A stretch of 64,000 nt of DNA from G965197405 sp965197405 (GTDB lineage Bacteria > Chloroflexota > Dehalococcoidia > Lucifugimonadales > JAGWBF01): positions 2,852,001 to 2,916,000 of the forward strand of contig OZ240206.1 in NCBI GenBank assembly GCA_965197405.1, given 5' to 3'. Below, one piece after another: positions 9,278 to 17,165 of this stretch. The notes under the pieces were generated by a model. The model was not told where the DNA came from and searched no databases. It saw only the letters and a program-made list of their open reading frames with translations. The translations under genes and the position numbers were made by a program. Position 1 is the stretch's first letter. Every line of letters begins with the position of its first letter.

Positions 9278-9417
9278 AGGGGCTTGGCGGGCGGGAGAGT
9301 TAGAGGGACGAGTTAGCGGCAGCCACCGGTGGGAAACCTCTTTCATACACCGGTGACCGCCGCCTTCGTTTCCAATAGGGGTACGGCTTGATTGGGACTA
9401 ATTCGGAAGGGCGCCCG

Positions 9418-10248
9418 CTACAGCTCCACTGACCTCAAGACGGTGCGACCATTTCTTCTCTCCAGATATCCGGCTTTCTGGTCGTAGCCGTGGGCGAATA
9501 TGATCAACCAAGATTCCCTTTCCGCCTGGTGCAGGAACTCCCGTTTCATCTCCAGGGTCTCCTCTGGGTACTGGTCAAAGGCCGATATAGCGCCCAGGTC
9601 CAGGTGATAGGGGGTGGGGACCAGGTCGCCCAGAAAAGCTATCCTCTCCCCTCCGTGGTTCACCAGGACCACCTGGTGGCCTCTCGTATGGCCGTTGGTC
9701 GTCTTGACCCATAGCCCAGGGAAGAGCTCCTCATCTCCGTCCAGGAGTTCCAGCTGTCCCTTTTCCTCGATAGGTCTGAAGTCCTCAGACCGGTGGGCTT
9801 CCTGGCACCTTTCATTAGGGTTGCACGCATCTTCCCAACACGCACTCTGTACGAAGTATTTAGCTTTAGGGAAGGTGGGCACCAGGTTTCCGGCCCGGTC
9901 TAGTCTGGTGCAACCCCCGCAATGATCGAAATGCAAATGAGTGAGTACGACTGCATCAACTTCTTTGGGGGAAAGCCCCAGGTTCTTGAGTCCCTTGATG
10001 AGCCTGCTGGGGACCAGTCCATAGGTCTCTTTCTCGTGGCCCAACTCCTTGGAGCCCACGCCGGCATCAACCAGTATGGTCTTGTCACCCATTTGAATGA
10101 GGAGGCAGTTGAGGCCAAGGGTGATACGGTTCCTCCTGTCGTTCGCTACCTTTGTCTCCCAGCAGACCTTGGGCACCTGCCCAAACATTGTTCCACCATC
10201 AAATTTAATAATTCCGTCGCTCAATACTCTAACAGATGTGGTCATCAT
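9418..10248 (-). CDS. MBL-fold metallo-hydrolase (lactonase-like)
   Basis: 276 aa with the zinc-binding motif LTHLHFDHCGG (HxHxDH) near residue 105, a further His in TNGHTRGHQVVL, and an Asp in IAFLGDLVPTPYH. This arrangement matches the branch of metallo-beta-lactamase fold proteins that includes N-acyl-homoserine lactonases and other soluble hydrolases of esters and lactones. The substrate is unknown. It is a single gene between two plus-strand and minus-strand neighbours; no operon partner is apparent. Confidence 0.8.
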   Translation of the reverse strand: MMTTSVRVLSDGIIKFDGGTMFGQVPKVCWETKVANDRRNRITLGLNCLLIQMGDKTILVDAGVGSKELGHEKETYGLVPSRLIKGLKNLGLSPKEVDAVVLTHLHFDHCGGCTRLDRAGNLVPTFPKAKYFVQSACWEDACNPNERCQEAHRSEDFRPIEEKGQLELLDGDEELFPGLWVKTTNGHTRGHQVVLVNHGGERIAFLGDLVPTPYHLDLGAISAFDQYPEETLEMKREFLHQAERESWLIIFAHGYDQKAGYLERRNGRTVLRSVEL

Positions 10249-10912
10249 TAGCGCACTGTCACCTCCTAAATACTTCCCGTAGGAAGCTAGATGGAACTCG
10301 GCTACTTGAGCCCTCCTTTCCTAGAGTGGGTCCCCACCTCCGGCCCTGACCACCAAGCCCCCAGGGACACATCGTGAATGTTTCGTGAACACATCCTCCT
10401 CATCAAGCACAGGGGTCTGGTGTTTGGCGTTGTCAGAGGGAAGTTAGATGAATTTGTATTAAACATTTCTCATCTTGGTTCATGTATTCAGGCGTCCGGG
10501 GTTAGCCTCAATTCGGACCGGTCTATGGGTCTCGTCCCAGAACAATAGTCGAATTATAAGGATACTCTGAAACACTGTAGTCAAGGCGGATAAGGGCAAT
10601 TTTAGTCGAAATTTTTTAGCGAAGTTTTATACTTGTTCGACGTCAGTTGGACATCGGCAACGCGGGGGATAGACCACGCATTGTTTATGTCCTTGCCGAG
10701 GCCACGTATGAGAGATGAGAACTGGCAGTTTGGACTTCCCCGCCGCCGCCGCTCTCGCGAAAGCGAGAGTCCGGTGCATGGATTGGTGGATTCATGCTTC
10801 CGCAGGAATGACGTGCGCGGATGGTTTAGATGTTTACTCATGTATCAGTAAAAGGCCCTCGAGACACTCGGGGAGTGTTTGACGAGGGCAAAGATGGGGA
10901 AGGCCGTAAACA
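10249..10912. other. non-coding interval with one REP-like repeat
   Basis: About 660 nt between the MBL gene and the ilvB stop. The first 480 nt are AT-richer and show no gene or RNA I can recognise. Positions 10750-10813 hold a REP-like repeat (see that entry). Short frames here lack ribosome sites and family features. Confidence 0.5.
10750..10813. repeat. REP-like palindromic repeat, type B copy 1
   Basis: Hairpin CTCTCGCGAAAGCGAGAG, a spacer, then GGATTCATGCTTCCGCAGGA and ATGAC. The order (GCTTTCGC-type stem, spacer, GGATTC...GAATGAC) recurs at 19171-19235 and 27544-27634. This is the widespread class of REP-like intergenic repeats found in many bacterial genomes. Confidence 0.6.
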
Positions 10913-12607
10913 CTACTGTCTGGGCATTGCCGTCCTGGGGTCTTCCATTGTTTCGGCCAGTGAAGCCCCTGTTGGCACCATTGGATAGACGTTCTCCTGT
11001 GGCTCAAGAACGAAGTCTATCAGGAAGGGCCCCGGATGGGCCTGGGCCTGCCTCAGACTGGCCATCACTTCTTCCCTGCGCGTCACCCTCAGTGCGGGTA
11101 TGCCAAAGGCGTCGGCTAGCTTCACGTATTCCGGCCCGGGTATTGGGACGGCTTTATAGTGCTTCTCATAGAAAAGCTCCTGCCACTGGCGCACCATCCC
11201 CAGGTGGCCATTGTTGAAGAGGGCTATCTTTACGGGCAGCTTCTCCTCCACAATGGTGGCCAACTCCTGGAGGGTCATCTGAAAGCCTCCGTCCCCGGCA
11301 ATGCTCCACACAGTAGCTTCCGGAATGCCCACCTGAGCGCCCAGGGCGGCGGGAATCTCGTAGCCCATAGCTCCGAGACCGCCGGAGGATATGAAGGAGT
11401 TGGAGCGGTTGAACAGAAGGTACTGGGCAGCCCACATTTGATGCTGGCCCACCCCGGTGACGGCAATTATATCGTTCCCTTCCTGGATGAGCTGGTTCAA
11501 GTCCTTCAGGACGTGCTGTGCCAGCAGACCTTCGCTCTTTGGTATCTCCAGGGAAGGGTGCTCCCTTCTCAGAGTGTTCAGCCTCGTGAGCCAGGATGCC
11601 CTGTCTACGTGATGCACCAGAGGCAGGAGGCCTTCCAGGACAGGCTTCACGTCCCCCACCAGGCCCACCTCCGCAGACACGTTGCGTCCGATCTGCGACG
11701 CTTCTATGTCCACGTGTATCACCTTTGCGTTGGGCGCAAAGGTCCCCGGCTTTCCGGTGATGCGGTCGTCGAACCGAATGCCAAGGCCGATTATCAGGTC
11801 AGCCTGGTCCACGGCGATGTTGGCCCAGTACATGCCGTGCATACCCAGCATCCCCAGGCTGAGGGGGTGGCTGAGGGGGAAGGAGCTCAGCCCCAGAAGG
11901 GTATTGATGACGGGTATTCCCGTTTTCTCCGATAGGGCCTTCAGCTCATCCCAGGACCGGGAGGTCAGGACCCCGTGGCCCGCCAATATAAGGGGTCTCT
12001 GGGCCTGGTTAATCAGCGCTGCCGCCCTGGGAAGGGCGCTCCTGGTTTCAGAGAGGAGCTGGCTGAAGGTCCTCTGGGGCACCTCCATGTAGTTGAACTC
12101 GGTCATCTCCTGTTGAACGTCCCTGGGTATGTCCACCAGCGTGGGGCCTGGCCGGCCGTCCTGGGCCACGCGAAAGGCCTCGTATATTGTCGGGGCCAGG
12201 TCTTCGATTGACATAACCAGGTAGTTTTTCTTGGTACAGGGCGCGGTGATGGCGCAGGTATCGCATTCCTGGAAGGCTTCGGTGCCCATAGCCGACCTGG
12301 CGACCTGGCCGGTTATGGCTACCATGGGCACCGAGTCAGCCTTGGCGCTCATAATTCCGGTGACGAGGTTTGTGGCGCCGGGGCCTGAAGTCGCTACGCA
12401 AACGCCCACTTTGCCCGTAGAGCGGGCGTACCCGTCTGCCGCGTGAGCAGCGCACTGCTCATGGCGCATCAGGATATGACGTAGCTGGTTGTAGCTATAA
12501 AAGGCGTCGTAAAGGGGCAAGACGGCGCCTCCGGGGTGCCCGAAAATCACCTCCACACCCTCGCGGAGAAGGGCCTCACAGACAATTTCAGCGCCCTTGA
12601 GTCTCAT
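10913..12607 (-). CDS. ilvB: acetolactate synthase, large catalytic subunit
   Basis: 564 aa. It makes 2-acetolactate or 2-aceto-2-hydroxybutyrate, the first shared step of valine, leucine and isoleucine synthesis, using ThDP, Mg2+ and FAD. Visible features are GHPGGAVLPLYDAF near residue 22, the catalytic-type Glu in MRHEQCAAHAADGYARSTG, RPGPTLVDIPRDVQ, and the ThDP motif GDGGFQMTLQELATIVE...LFNNGHLGM. The start follows GGGAGG. No small subunit (ilvN) or other ilv/leu gene adjoins it here, which is unusual. Expression is probably set by the T-box leader just upstream. Confidence 0.93.
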   Translation of the reverse strand: MRLKGAEIVCEALLREGVEVIFGHPGGAVLPLYDAFYSYNQLRHILMRHEQCAAHAADGYARSTGKVGVCVATSGPGATNLVTGIMSAKADSVPMVAITGQVARSAMGTEAFQECDTCAITAPCTKKNYLVMSIEDLAPTIYEAFRVAQDGRPGPTLVDIPRDVQQEMTEFNYMEVPQRTFSQLLSETRSALPRAAALINQAQRPLILAGHGVLTSRSWDELKALSEKTGIPVINTLLGLSSFPLSHPLSLGMLGMHGMYWANIAVDQADLIIGLGIRFDDRITGKPGTFAPNAKVIHVDIEASQIGRNVSAEVGLVGDVKPVLEGLLPLVHHVDRASWLTRLNTLRREHPSLEIPKSEGLLAQHVLKDLNQLIQEGNDIIAVTGVGQHQMWAAQYLLFNRSNSFISSGGLGAMGYEIPAALGAQVGIPEATVWSIAGDGGFQMTLQELATIVEEKLPVKIALFNNGHLGMVRQWQELFYEKHYKAVPIPGPEYVKLADAFGIPALRVTRREEVMASLRQAQAHPGPFLIDFVLEPQENVYPMVPTGASLAETMEDPRTAMPRQ

Positions 12608-12678
12608 TGCGGCCTCCCAAAAATTATGGTCTTACTCCTGCTGGAGACGCTATTTCGGGAAACCCACGGACGATGTAC

Positions 12679-12710
12679 AAAAACAAGTCCCGCCCCCATA
12701 GGGACGGGAC
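12679..12710 (-). terminator. intrinsic terminator inside the T-box leader
   Basis: Minus-strand stem GTCCCGTCCC pairs with GGGGGCGGGAC around a short loop at 12710-12687, followed by TTGTTTTTGT. It is the alternative structure to the T-box antiterminator and lies about 70 nt before the ilvB ATG. Confidence 0.85.
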
Positions 12711-12965
12711 ATTTATATTCCCGCGGTACCACCCTAATTACCTCCCGCGTACGGGAGACCTCTCAAGCAGGCACTAACATGCCTCATCGTTGGTAACGGG
12801 CGATGAGCCCGGTCGGGCTTACTTCCCCGCCTCTGGACTTGCCAAAGGAGTGCTGCCTGGGGGTTCAGCTAACGGCTCCGGAGTGATTTTCAGCGGGTTG
12901 GGGCTATCTGCTCTCACCATACCAGACTCTCTGGACGCCATTCCCCGTCTACTCGTCTCCATCTC
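12679..12965 (-). promoter_or_regulatory. T-box riboswitch of ilvB (probably Ile-specific)
   Basis: The minus strand carries the T-box sequence AATTAGGGTGGTACCGCGG (12739-12721) with its UGGU bulge for the tRNA acceptor end. It is followed by a terminator hairpin (12710-12687) and a T-rich tail. Upstream, stem I features are visible: GACGAGTAG, CAGAGAG and GGTGAGAGC. The likely specifier lies in GAAAATCACTCCGGAG, where ATC (12887-12885) would read isoleucine. Uncharged tRNA would stabilise the antiterminator and switch on ilvB. The Ile assignment is inference. Confidence 0.88.
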
Positions 12966-12984
12966 AGCCTTTAAGTTGTATCCG

Positions 12985-13013
12985 AAGGTATCATATCCGG
13001 CGGGTGATGTCAA
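12985..13013 (-). promoter_or_regulatory. probable promoter of the ilvB T-box leader
   Basis: On the minus strand, TTGACA (13013-13008), a 17-nt spacer and TACCTT (12990-12985). It would start transcription about 10-15 nt before the first stem I sequences, which fits a T-box leader. The -10 box is weak. Confidence 0.45.
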
Positions 13014-13089
13014 TTCCCAAGACTGGCTTGTCGCGGCCTTCCAAAGCCGTTGAAAAGTCACTGAGCAGTTACTATACATAACATGCGAC

Positions 13090-14007
13090 TCACGTGCGGA
13101 CCAGCCGGCGCAGCGAGGCACAGAGAAGGTCCACCCCAATCACCAGCAGGACGTACCAGACCAACAGCAGGGCTACATCCGTGTAGTGGAAAAAGCTCAT
13201 ACTGAGGCGGAAGTCCCTCCCCAGCCCCCCGGCGCTGACAAACCCCACGACGATGGTGGTGCGTATCACGACCTCCCACCGGTACAGGAGGTAGGTGATA
13301 AACTGGGGTAGCACCTGCGGCGCGATGGCGTAGGCAAGCATCTGGAACCTTCCGGCCCCCGACGCCCTCAAAGCCTTCGCCGAGCGGGTGTCCAGGTCCT
13401 CTACGACTTCCGCGGAGAGCTTGCCCAGTATGCCGTAGTTGTGGAGACCCAGGGCGAGGGCGCCCGGAAGTATGCCGGGAGACAGGAAGAAGATGATTAT
13501 CATCGCCCAGACAAGCTCAGGCACGGCGCGAGTGAATATGAAAATACCCCTCAGAAGGAAGTAAAGGGCGCTCCACCCGAGCCGCTCTTGGCTTATGGGG
13601 GCCAACTCCCCCACAGACACGTTGCGCGCGGCGGGCAGGAAGGTGAGCAGTACGCCCACACCGGCGAAGGTTATGGCCAGGATGCTCATGGCCAGGGTCT
13701 CGGACGCTAGCTTTCCGGCGTGTGCCCATTTATCTATTTGCAGAAAGGCGGCGTCTCCTCCAGTCTCCCCACTCCCTGCCAGCTCTCCGACAAAGGCCCC
13801 GGCGCTTTCCCAGGTCTTCCCGGAGAAGAGGTCCGGGAACCCGCTATTATCCCCTGCCAGAATGAATCCCCACGATGCCCCGGCGAGGATGAAGACCACT
13901 ATAATAGACAGCCCGATTGGGCCGGGACGACGCCTGATAATGGGCGTACCCCTGGCGGAGGGAGCCTGCTGCCCTGCTGTCCCTCGTCCGAAGGTGTTCG
14001 AACTCAT
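13090..14007 (-). CDS. ABC transporter permease, PhnE type (second)
   Basis: About 305 aa with six or so membrane helices and the EAA-type loop ALRASGAGRFQMLAYAIAPQVLPQF typical of PhnE/PtxC permeases. It follows the other permease with an ATGA overlap (14007-14004), so the chosen ATG is translationally coupled. With phnC-like, phnD-like and the first permease it forms a four-gene importer. Family members move phosphonate, phosphite or, for the group this binding protein resembles, possibly selenate. Confidence 0.82.
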   Translation of the reverse strand: MSSNTFGRGTAGQQAPSARGTPIIRRRPGPIGLSIIVVFILAGASWGFILAGDNSGFPDLFSGKTWESAGAFVGELAGSGETGGDAAFLQIDKWAHAGKLASETLAMSILAITFAGVGVLLTFLPAARNVSVGELAPISQERLGWSALYFLLRGIFIFTRAVPELVWAMIIIFFLSPGILPGALALGLHNYGILGKLSAEVVEDLDTRSAKALRASGAGRFQMLAYAIAPQVLPQFITYLLYRWEVVIRTTIVVGFVSAGGLGRDFRLSMSFFHYTDVALLLVWYVLLVIGVDLLCASLRRLVRT

Positions 14008-14798
14008 GGCGCCAGGTTCCTTCGCACGACGGTGCTCCATACGTCCACCAGGAGAATCAGGGCAACCAGGAACAAGAGCAGCGTCCAGACCTGGCCGTAC
14101 AGGAGGTCGTCGAGGGATAGCTGTATCTGGTAGCCCAGCCCCGCGATACCCACGAAGCTCATGACCGCCGCCGCACGGATGCCGCACTCAAAGCGGTAGA
14201 AGGTGTAGCTGAGCATGTCGGGGAGGGCCATGACCAGCCTGCCGTAGAGGAATACCTTCCACTCCGACGCGCCGGAGGCTCTCAGGGCACGCAGAGGCTC
14301 CGGCGGAACGTCGGTGAGTATTTCCGAGTAAATCCGGCCCAATATGCCTCCGTATGGGATGGCCAGGCCCAGGATGGCTGCCATCGGGGATAGCCCGATG
14401 GCGGACACAAAGAGCCACGCCCACACCAGCTCGTGGATGGAGCGGGTCAGGGCGAGGAAGGCCCGTGTGACCAGCACCATGGACCACCGGGTGGAAGTGG
14501 ACCTTGCCAGCACTCCCGACGCTATGACCCCCAGCGGAAGGCCCAGAGCGATAGCCAGCGTAATCCCGGCCACCGCGTAGGCGACGGTGTACCAGCTCGC
14601 TTCGAGGGCAAGCTTTAGAAAGGACGGGGAAAGGTCGAGGCTGCCAATGGCGGCAAAGAACTCCAAGGCTGAGGCGGCGCCTCCCGTATGGACCAGGGGG
14701 CCTCTCCAGTTAATCTCGGAGATGCTCCAGGCAAGGGCGCCCACCAGAAGGATAGTTAGAAAGCTCCGGCTCTGGAGGAAGGCCACCCTAGCCTTCAA
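14004..14798 (-). CDS. ABC transporter permease, PhnE type (first)
   Basis: 264 aa with about six membrane helices and the cytoplasmic loop PLRALRASGASEWKVFLYGRLVMALPDML, the coupling-helix region of the PhnE family. TTG at 14798 would overlap the ATPase gene by 11 nt; GTG at 14786, just after the ATPase stop, is an alternative. It pairs with the downstream permease to form the membrane channel of the importer. Confidence 0.82.
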   Translation of the reverse strand: MKARVAFLQSRSFLTILLVGALAWSISEINWRGPLVHTGGAASALEFFAAIGSLDLSPSFLKLALEASWYTVAYAVAGITLAIALGLPLGVIASGVLARSTSTRWSMVLVTRAFLALTRSIHELVWAWLFVSAIGLSPMAAILGLAIPYGGILGRIYSEILTDVPPEPLRALRASGASEWKVFLYGRLVMALPDMLSYTFYRFECGIRAAAVMSFVGIAGLGYQIQLSLDDLLYGQVWTLLLFLVALILLVDVWSTVVRRNLAP

Positions 14799-15573
14799 TG
14801 TCCAACCCTATAATGTCGTAGAGGTCGTGCAGCATTCCGTCGGTCAGCTCGCCGATGGGAAGGTCAAACTGGAGCTCTCCGTCCCGTAGGCCGATAGCCC
14901 TGGAGAAGTAGGTGCGAGCGATACGCACTGAATGCAGACTCGCCACCAGCGTCTTTCCCGACTCCTGCACTACCTCAGTGAGCAGCCGCATCAGGTCCTG
15001 TGCACGCGCCGGGTCCAGGGAGGCCACAGGCTCATCGGCCAGGATGGCCTTCGGTGTCTGGACCAGCAGCCGCGCCATAGCTACTCGCTGCTGCTCTCCG
15101 CCGGACAACCTGGACGTTCTCTCGTACATCTTATCGGCGATCCCCAGCTTTCCCAGGGCCTCCAGGGCGAGGTGGCGTTCTCTTGGAGAGGCCAGAGAGA
15201 ATAGGGACCGAAGGGTGCTCCACTGGCTCAGCCTGCCAGCCAGGACGTTATGCACTACCGACAGATGGGGCACCAGATCGAACTGCTGGTGGACGACACC
15301 CACCAGGCTCGCAAGCTCGCGACCTGGACGGATGCTGGGCAGGGGCTGGCCGTTGATGAAGATATTCCCTTGGTCGGGCTTGATTACCCCCGCCATCAGG
15401 TGAAGCAACGTCGTCTTTCCGCTGCCGCTCGGCCCCAGGATGGCGACCCGCTCTCCTGCCTGTATCTCCAGTGAGACCGGCGCGATGGCTACGTTGCCAG
15501 GATAGGTTTTCCCCACACCTTCAAGGACAAACATGAGAGCAAGACCGTTTGTGTAGCCCGTCATCGCCGTCAT
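14788..15573 (-). CDS. ABC transporter ATP-binding protein, PhnC type
   Basis: 261 aa with a full ABC ATPase set: Walker A GPSGSGKTTLL (about residue 50), Q-loop VVHQQFDL, signature LSGGEQQRVAMARLL, Walker B AILADEPVASLD and the switch His in VASLHSV. The Q-loop and signature context match PhnC-like importers. ATG at 15573 overlaps the stop of the binding-protein gene (ATGA); ATG at 15534 is possible but less well coupled. Confidence 0.88.
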   Translation of the reverse strand: MTAMTGYTNGLALMFVLEGVGKTYPGNVAIAPVSLEIQAGERVAILGPSGSGKTTLLHLMAGVIKPDQGNIFINGQPLPSIRPGRELASLVGVVHQQFDLVPHLSVVHNVLAGRLSQWSTLRSLFSLASPRERHLALEALGKLGIADKMYERTSRLSGGEQQRVAMARLLVQTPKAILADEPVASLDPARAQDLMRLLTEVVQESGKTLVASLHSVRIARTYFSRAIGLRDGELQFDLPIGELTDGMLHDLYDIIGLDIEG

Positions 15574-16538
15574 CGTATGATGTCCAACTCGCGCGCCACC
15601 GCTTCGATGGCCTCGTAGTTCTCGTTGTTGCTTTCTATAAAGCCGTCCGTCTGAAACATTCCCAGTATTTCTTTTTGCTCCGAGTCCATCGCCAGCAATG
15701 CGGCCTGCGCCTTGTCAGTGAAGCCGTTTCCAAAGGTCTCGTCCATGTCGTGCCGGATGGTCCAGTTGTAGTCATAGTAGGCGGAAGTGGTGTAGAAAAC
15801 CCGGACTTTGGAGAGGTCCACCTTGCTCGACTCCGCTGCCTTCTGCCAGACCGCTTCGTTCAGCGCTCCGGCCTGGAAGGAGCCGCTCTCCACGAGCTTC
15901 CAGGTCTTGTCGTGAGAGCCTGAGAAGCTGGGCTTACCCTGGAAGTCCTGCTCCGGGTCCACGCCGGCCTGGACCAGGAAGTGCCTCGGCATCAGGTGGC
16001 CGGAGGTAGAACTCTCGCTGCCAAAGGTGAAGGTCAGCCCCTTCAGGTCTTGCAGGTCCTGTACGTCGAGGTCGGCTTGGACGATGAAGACGGAATGGAA
16101 CTCGGTGTCCCTGGGTCGCTGGGCGATGGTCATCGCGCCCGGATCAGCCGCCCTCGCCTGCACTCCGGTAAGTCCGCCGAACCAGCCAAGGTGGATGTCC
16201 GACCCACCGAAAGCGGTCACCAAGGCGGCGTAAGAGACGGAGGGTACGTATTTGACCTTCACGTCCAACTCTTCACTGAGGTAGTCGGCGACAGCTCCGA
16301 ACCTCCGGTTCAGCGTGGCGGCTTCCTGGTCTGGAATGCCCCCTATATACATAACCTTGTCGGAGGACTCGCCGCTCCCACAAGAGGCCAGCAGGCCCAT
16401 GCCCATGAGGACCGGGACGAGGAGCAATATCTTCCAGGTCTTCCAGTGCAGCCTCCTGAGAGCTCCTATTGAGGGCCGCTTTATTTGGTCGGGGGACGCC
16501 TCGGACCTCGGAGGCGCATTGCAGGATAACCGGTGCAT
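15570..16538 (-). CDS. phosphonate/selenate-type ABC substrate-binding lipoprotein
   Basis: 322-aa lipoprotein: N-terminal extension, membrane helix, lipobox LLASC (Cys about residue 54), then a PhnD-like periplasmic fold. The motifs HLGWFGGLTGVQAR, SSTSGHLMPRHFL, GALNEAVW and TTSAYYDYNWTIR match, from memory, the subgroup annotated as putative selenate-binding proteins, rather than classical PhnD. Phosphite or phosphonate remains possible. It is first in a four-gene importer operon. A 12-bp direct repeat lies 19-42 nt upstream of the start. Confidence 0.82.
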   Translation of the reverse strand: MHRLSCNAPPRSEASPDQIKRPSIGALRRLHWKTWKILLLVPVLMGMGLLASCGSGESSDKVMYIGGIPDQEAATLNRRFGAVADYLSEELDVKVKYVPSVSYAALVTAFGGSDIHLGWFGGLTGVQARAADPGAMTIAQRPRDTEFHSVFIVQADLDVQDLQDLKGLTFTFGSESSTSGHLMPRHFLVQAGVDPEQDFQGKPSFSGSHDKTWKLVESGSFQAGALNEAVWQKAAESSKVDLSKVRVFYTTSAYYDYNWTIRHDMDETFGNGFTDKAQAALLAMDSEQKEILGMFQTDGFIESNNENYEAIEAVARELDIIR

Positions 16539-16556
16539 ACGAGTCCCCCTCTTCTA

Positions 16557-16580
16557 ATTAGGTCTCAAATTAGGTCTCAA
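16557..16580 (-). promoter_or_regulatory. 12-bp tandem direct repeat upstream of the importer operon
   Basis: ATTAGGTCTCAA occurs twice back to back (16557-16568 and 16569-16580), ending 19 nt before the binding-protein start. Position and spacing fit an operator for a regulator binding side by side, but no such protein is identified. Confidence 0.4.
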
Positions 16581-16867
16581 AACGGCGGGATGCACACATG
16601 GCGACTTGTCAATGTCTCGCGCGGCACTCACGGTGTGCAGGCCTGGAGAGGAACGGGGGACACGTTCGTGGGGCTTTTAACGGGGAGTGGCTAGCTTAGC
16701 CATACCGGACACCAACAGAGGTGACACCCGCCTCTGGCAGGCATCCACTCAGGTGAAACCCGTGGGGACTAGGGGAAGGGTTTGCATATAAACTATGATA
16801 ATTGACGGTATTTATCCGTGTCAATAATGAAGCCGGAACTCGCAGGACCTCCCCATCGCGCTCCTGC

Positions 16868-17030
16868 TAAGAGGGTGTGTGGAAAGTCCCTTCTCCCTTG
16901 GTGGGAGAAGGTTAGAGCCTGCCCTGAGTCCGCCGAAGGGATGAGGGGGACACCATCGCGTCACCCTCACCTCAATCCTCTCCCGTCGAGGGAAAGGAAG
17001 TGTAACCATACCTTACCACACACCCTCTAA
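16868..17030. repeat. MITE-like element, copy 2, with a 24-nt insertion
   Basis: Ends GAGGGTGTGTG and ACACACCCTCTAA, with the same interior as copy 1 (in the opposite orientation), including CTCTCCCGTCGAGGG. Compared with copies 1 and 3, an extra block at 16916-16939 begins GAGCCTGCCC. The rest of the 16581-17165 interval shows nothing else I recognise. Confidence 0.72.
16916..16939 (-). mobile_element. micro-insertion element, copy 1 (24 nt)
   Basis: An extra 24 nt inside MITE copy 2. Read on the minus strand it lies between ATCC and TAAC and ends in GGGCAGGCTC. The same 3' end closes the 23-nt insertions at 27552-27574 and 31744-31766. Its 5' part differs from theirs but again forms a CCC...GGG stem with the flank. 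Confidence 0.5.
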
Positions 17031-17165
17031 AGACAGGCCCGCATTGACATAACGTTGAGAATGAGAAGGACATGGCTTAGCCGGGGGGAATTATCATGAG
17101 GTTTGGCGGCTCCCGGTGGGTGGGGGGGACTCATGCCTCTGAGCAAGGACGGGAAGATCCCGCCT

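Noticed and set aside
9278..9417. Terminator after mtaB from the CACCGGTG inverted blocks near 9323-9355
   Set aside because: The arms are short and there is no T-tract, so the evidence is too weak to list.
12819..13139. 106-aa minus-strand gene upstream of ilvB
   Set aside because: It lies in the T-box leader and promoter; the sequence is explained by RNA structure.
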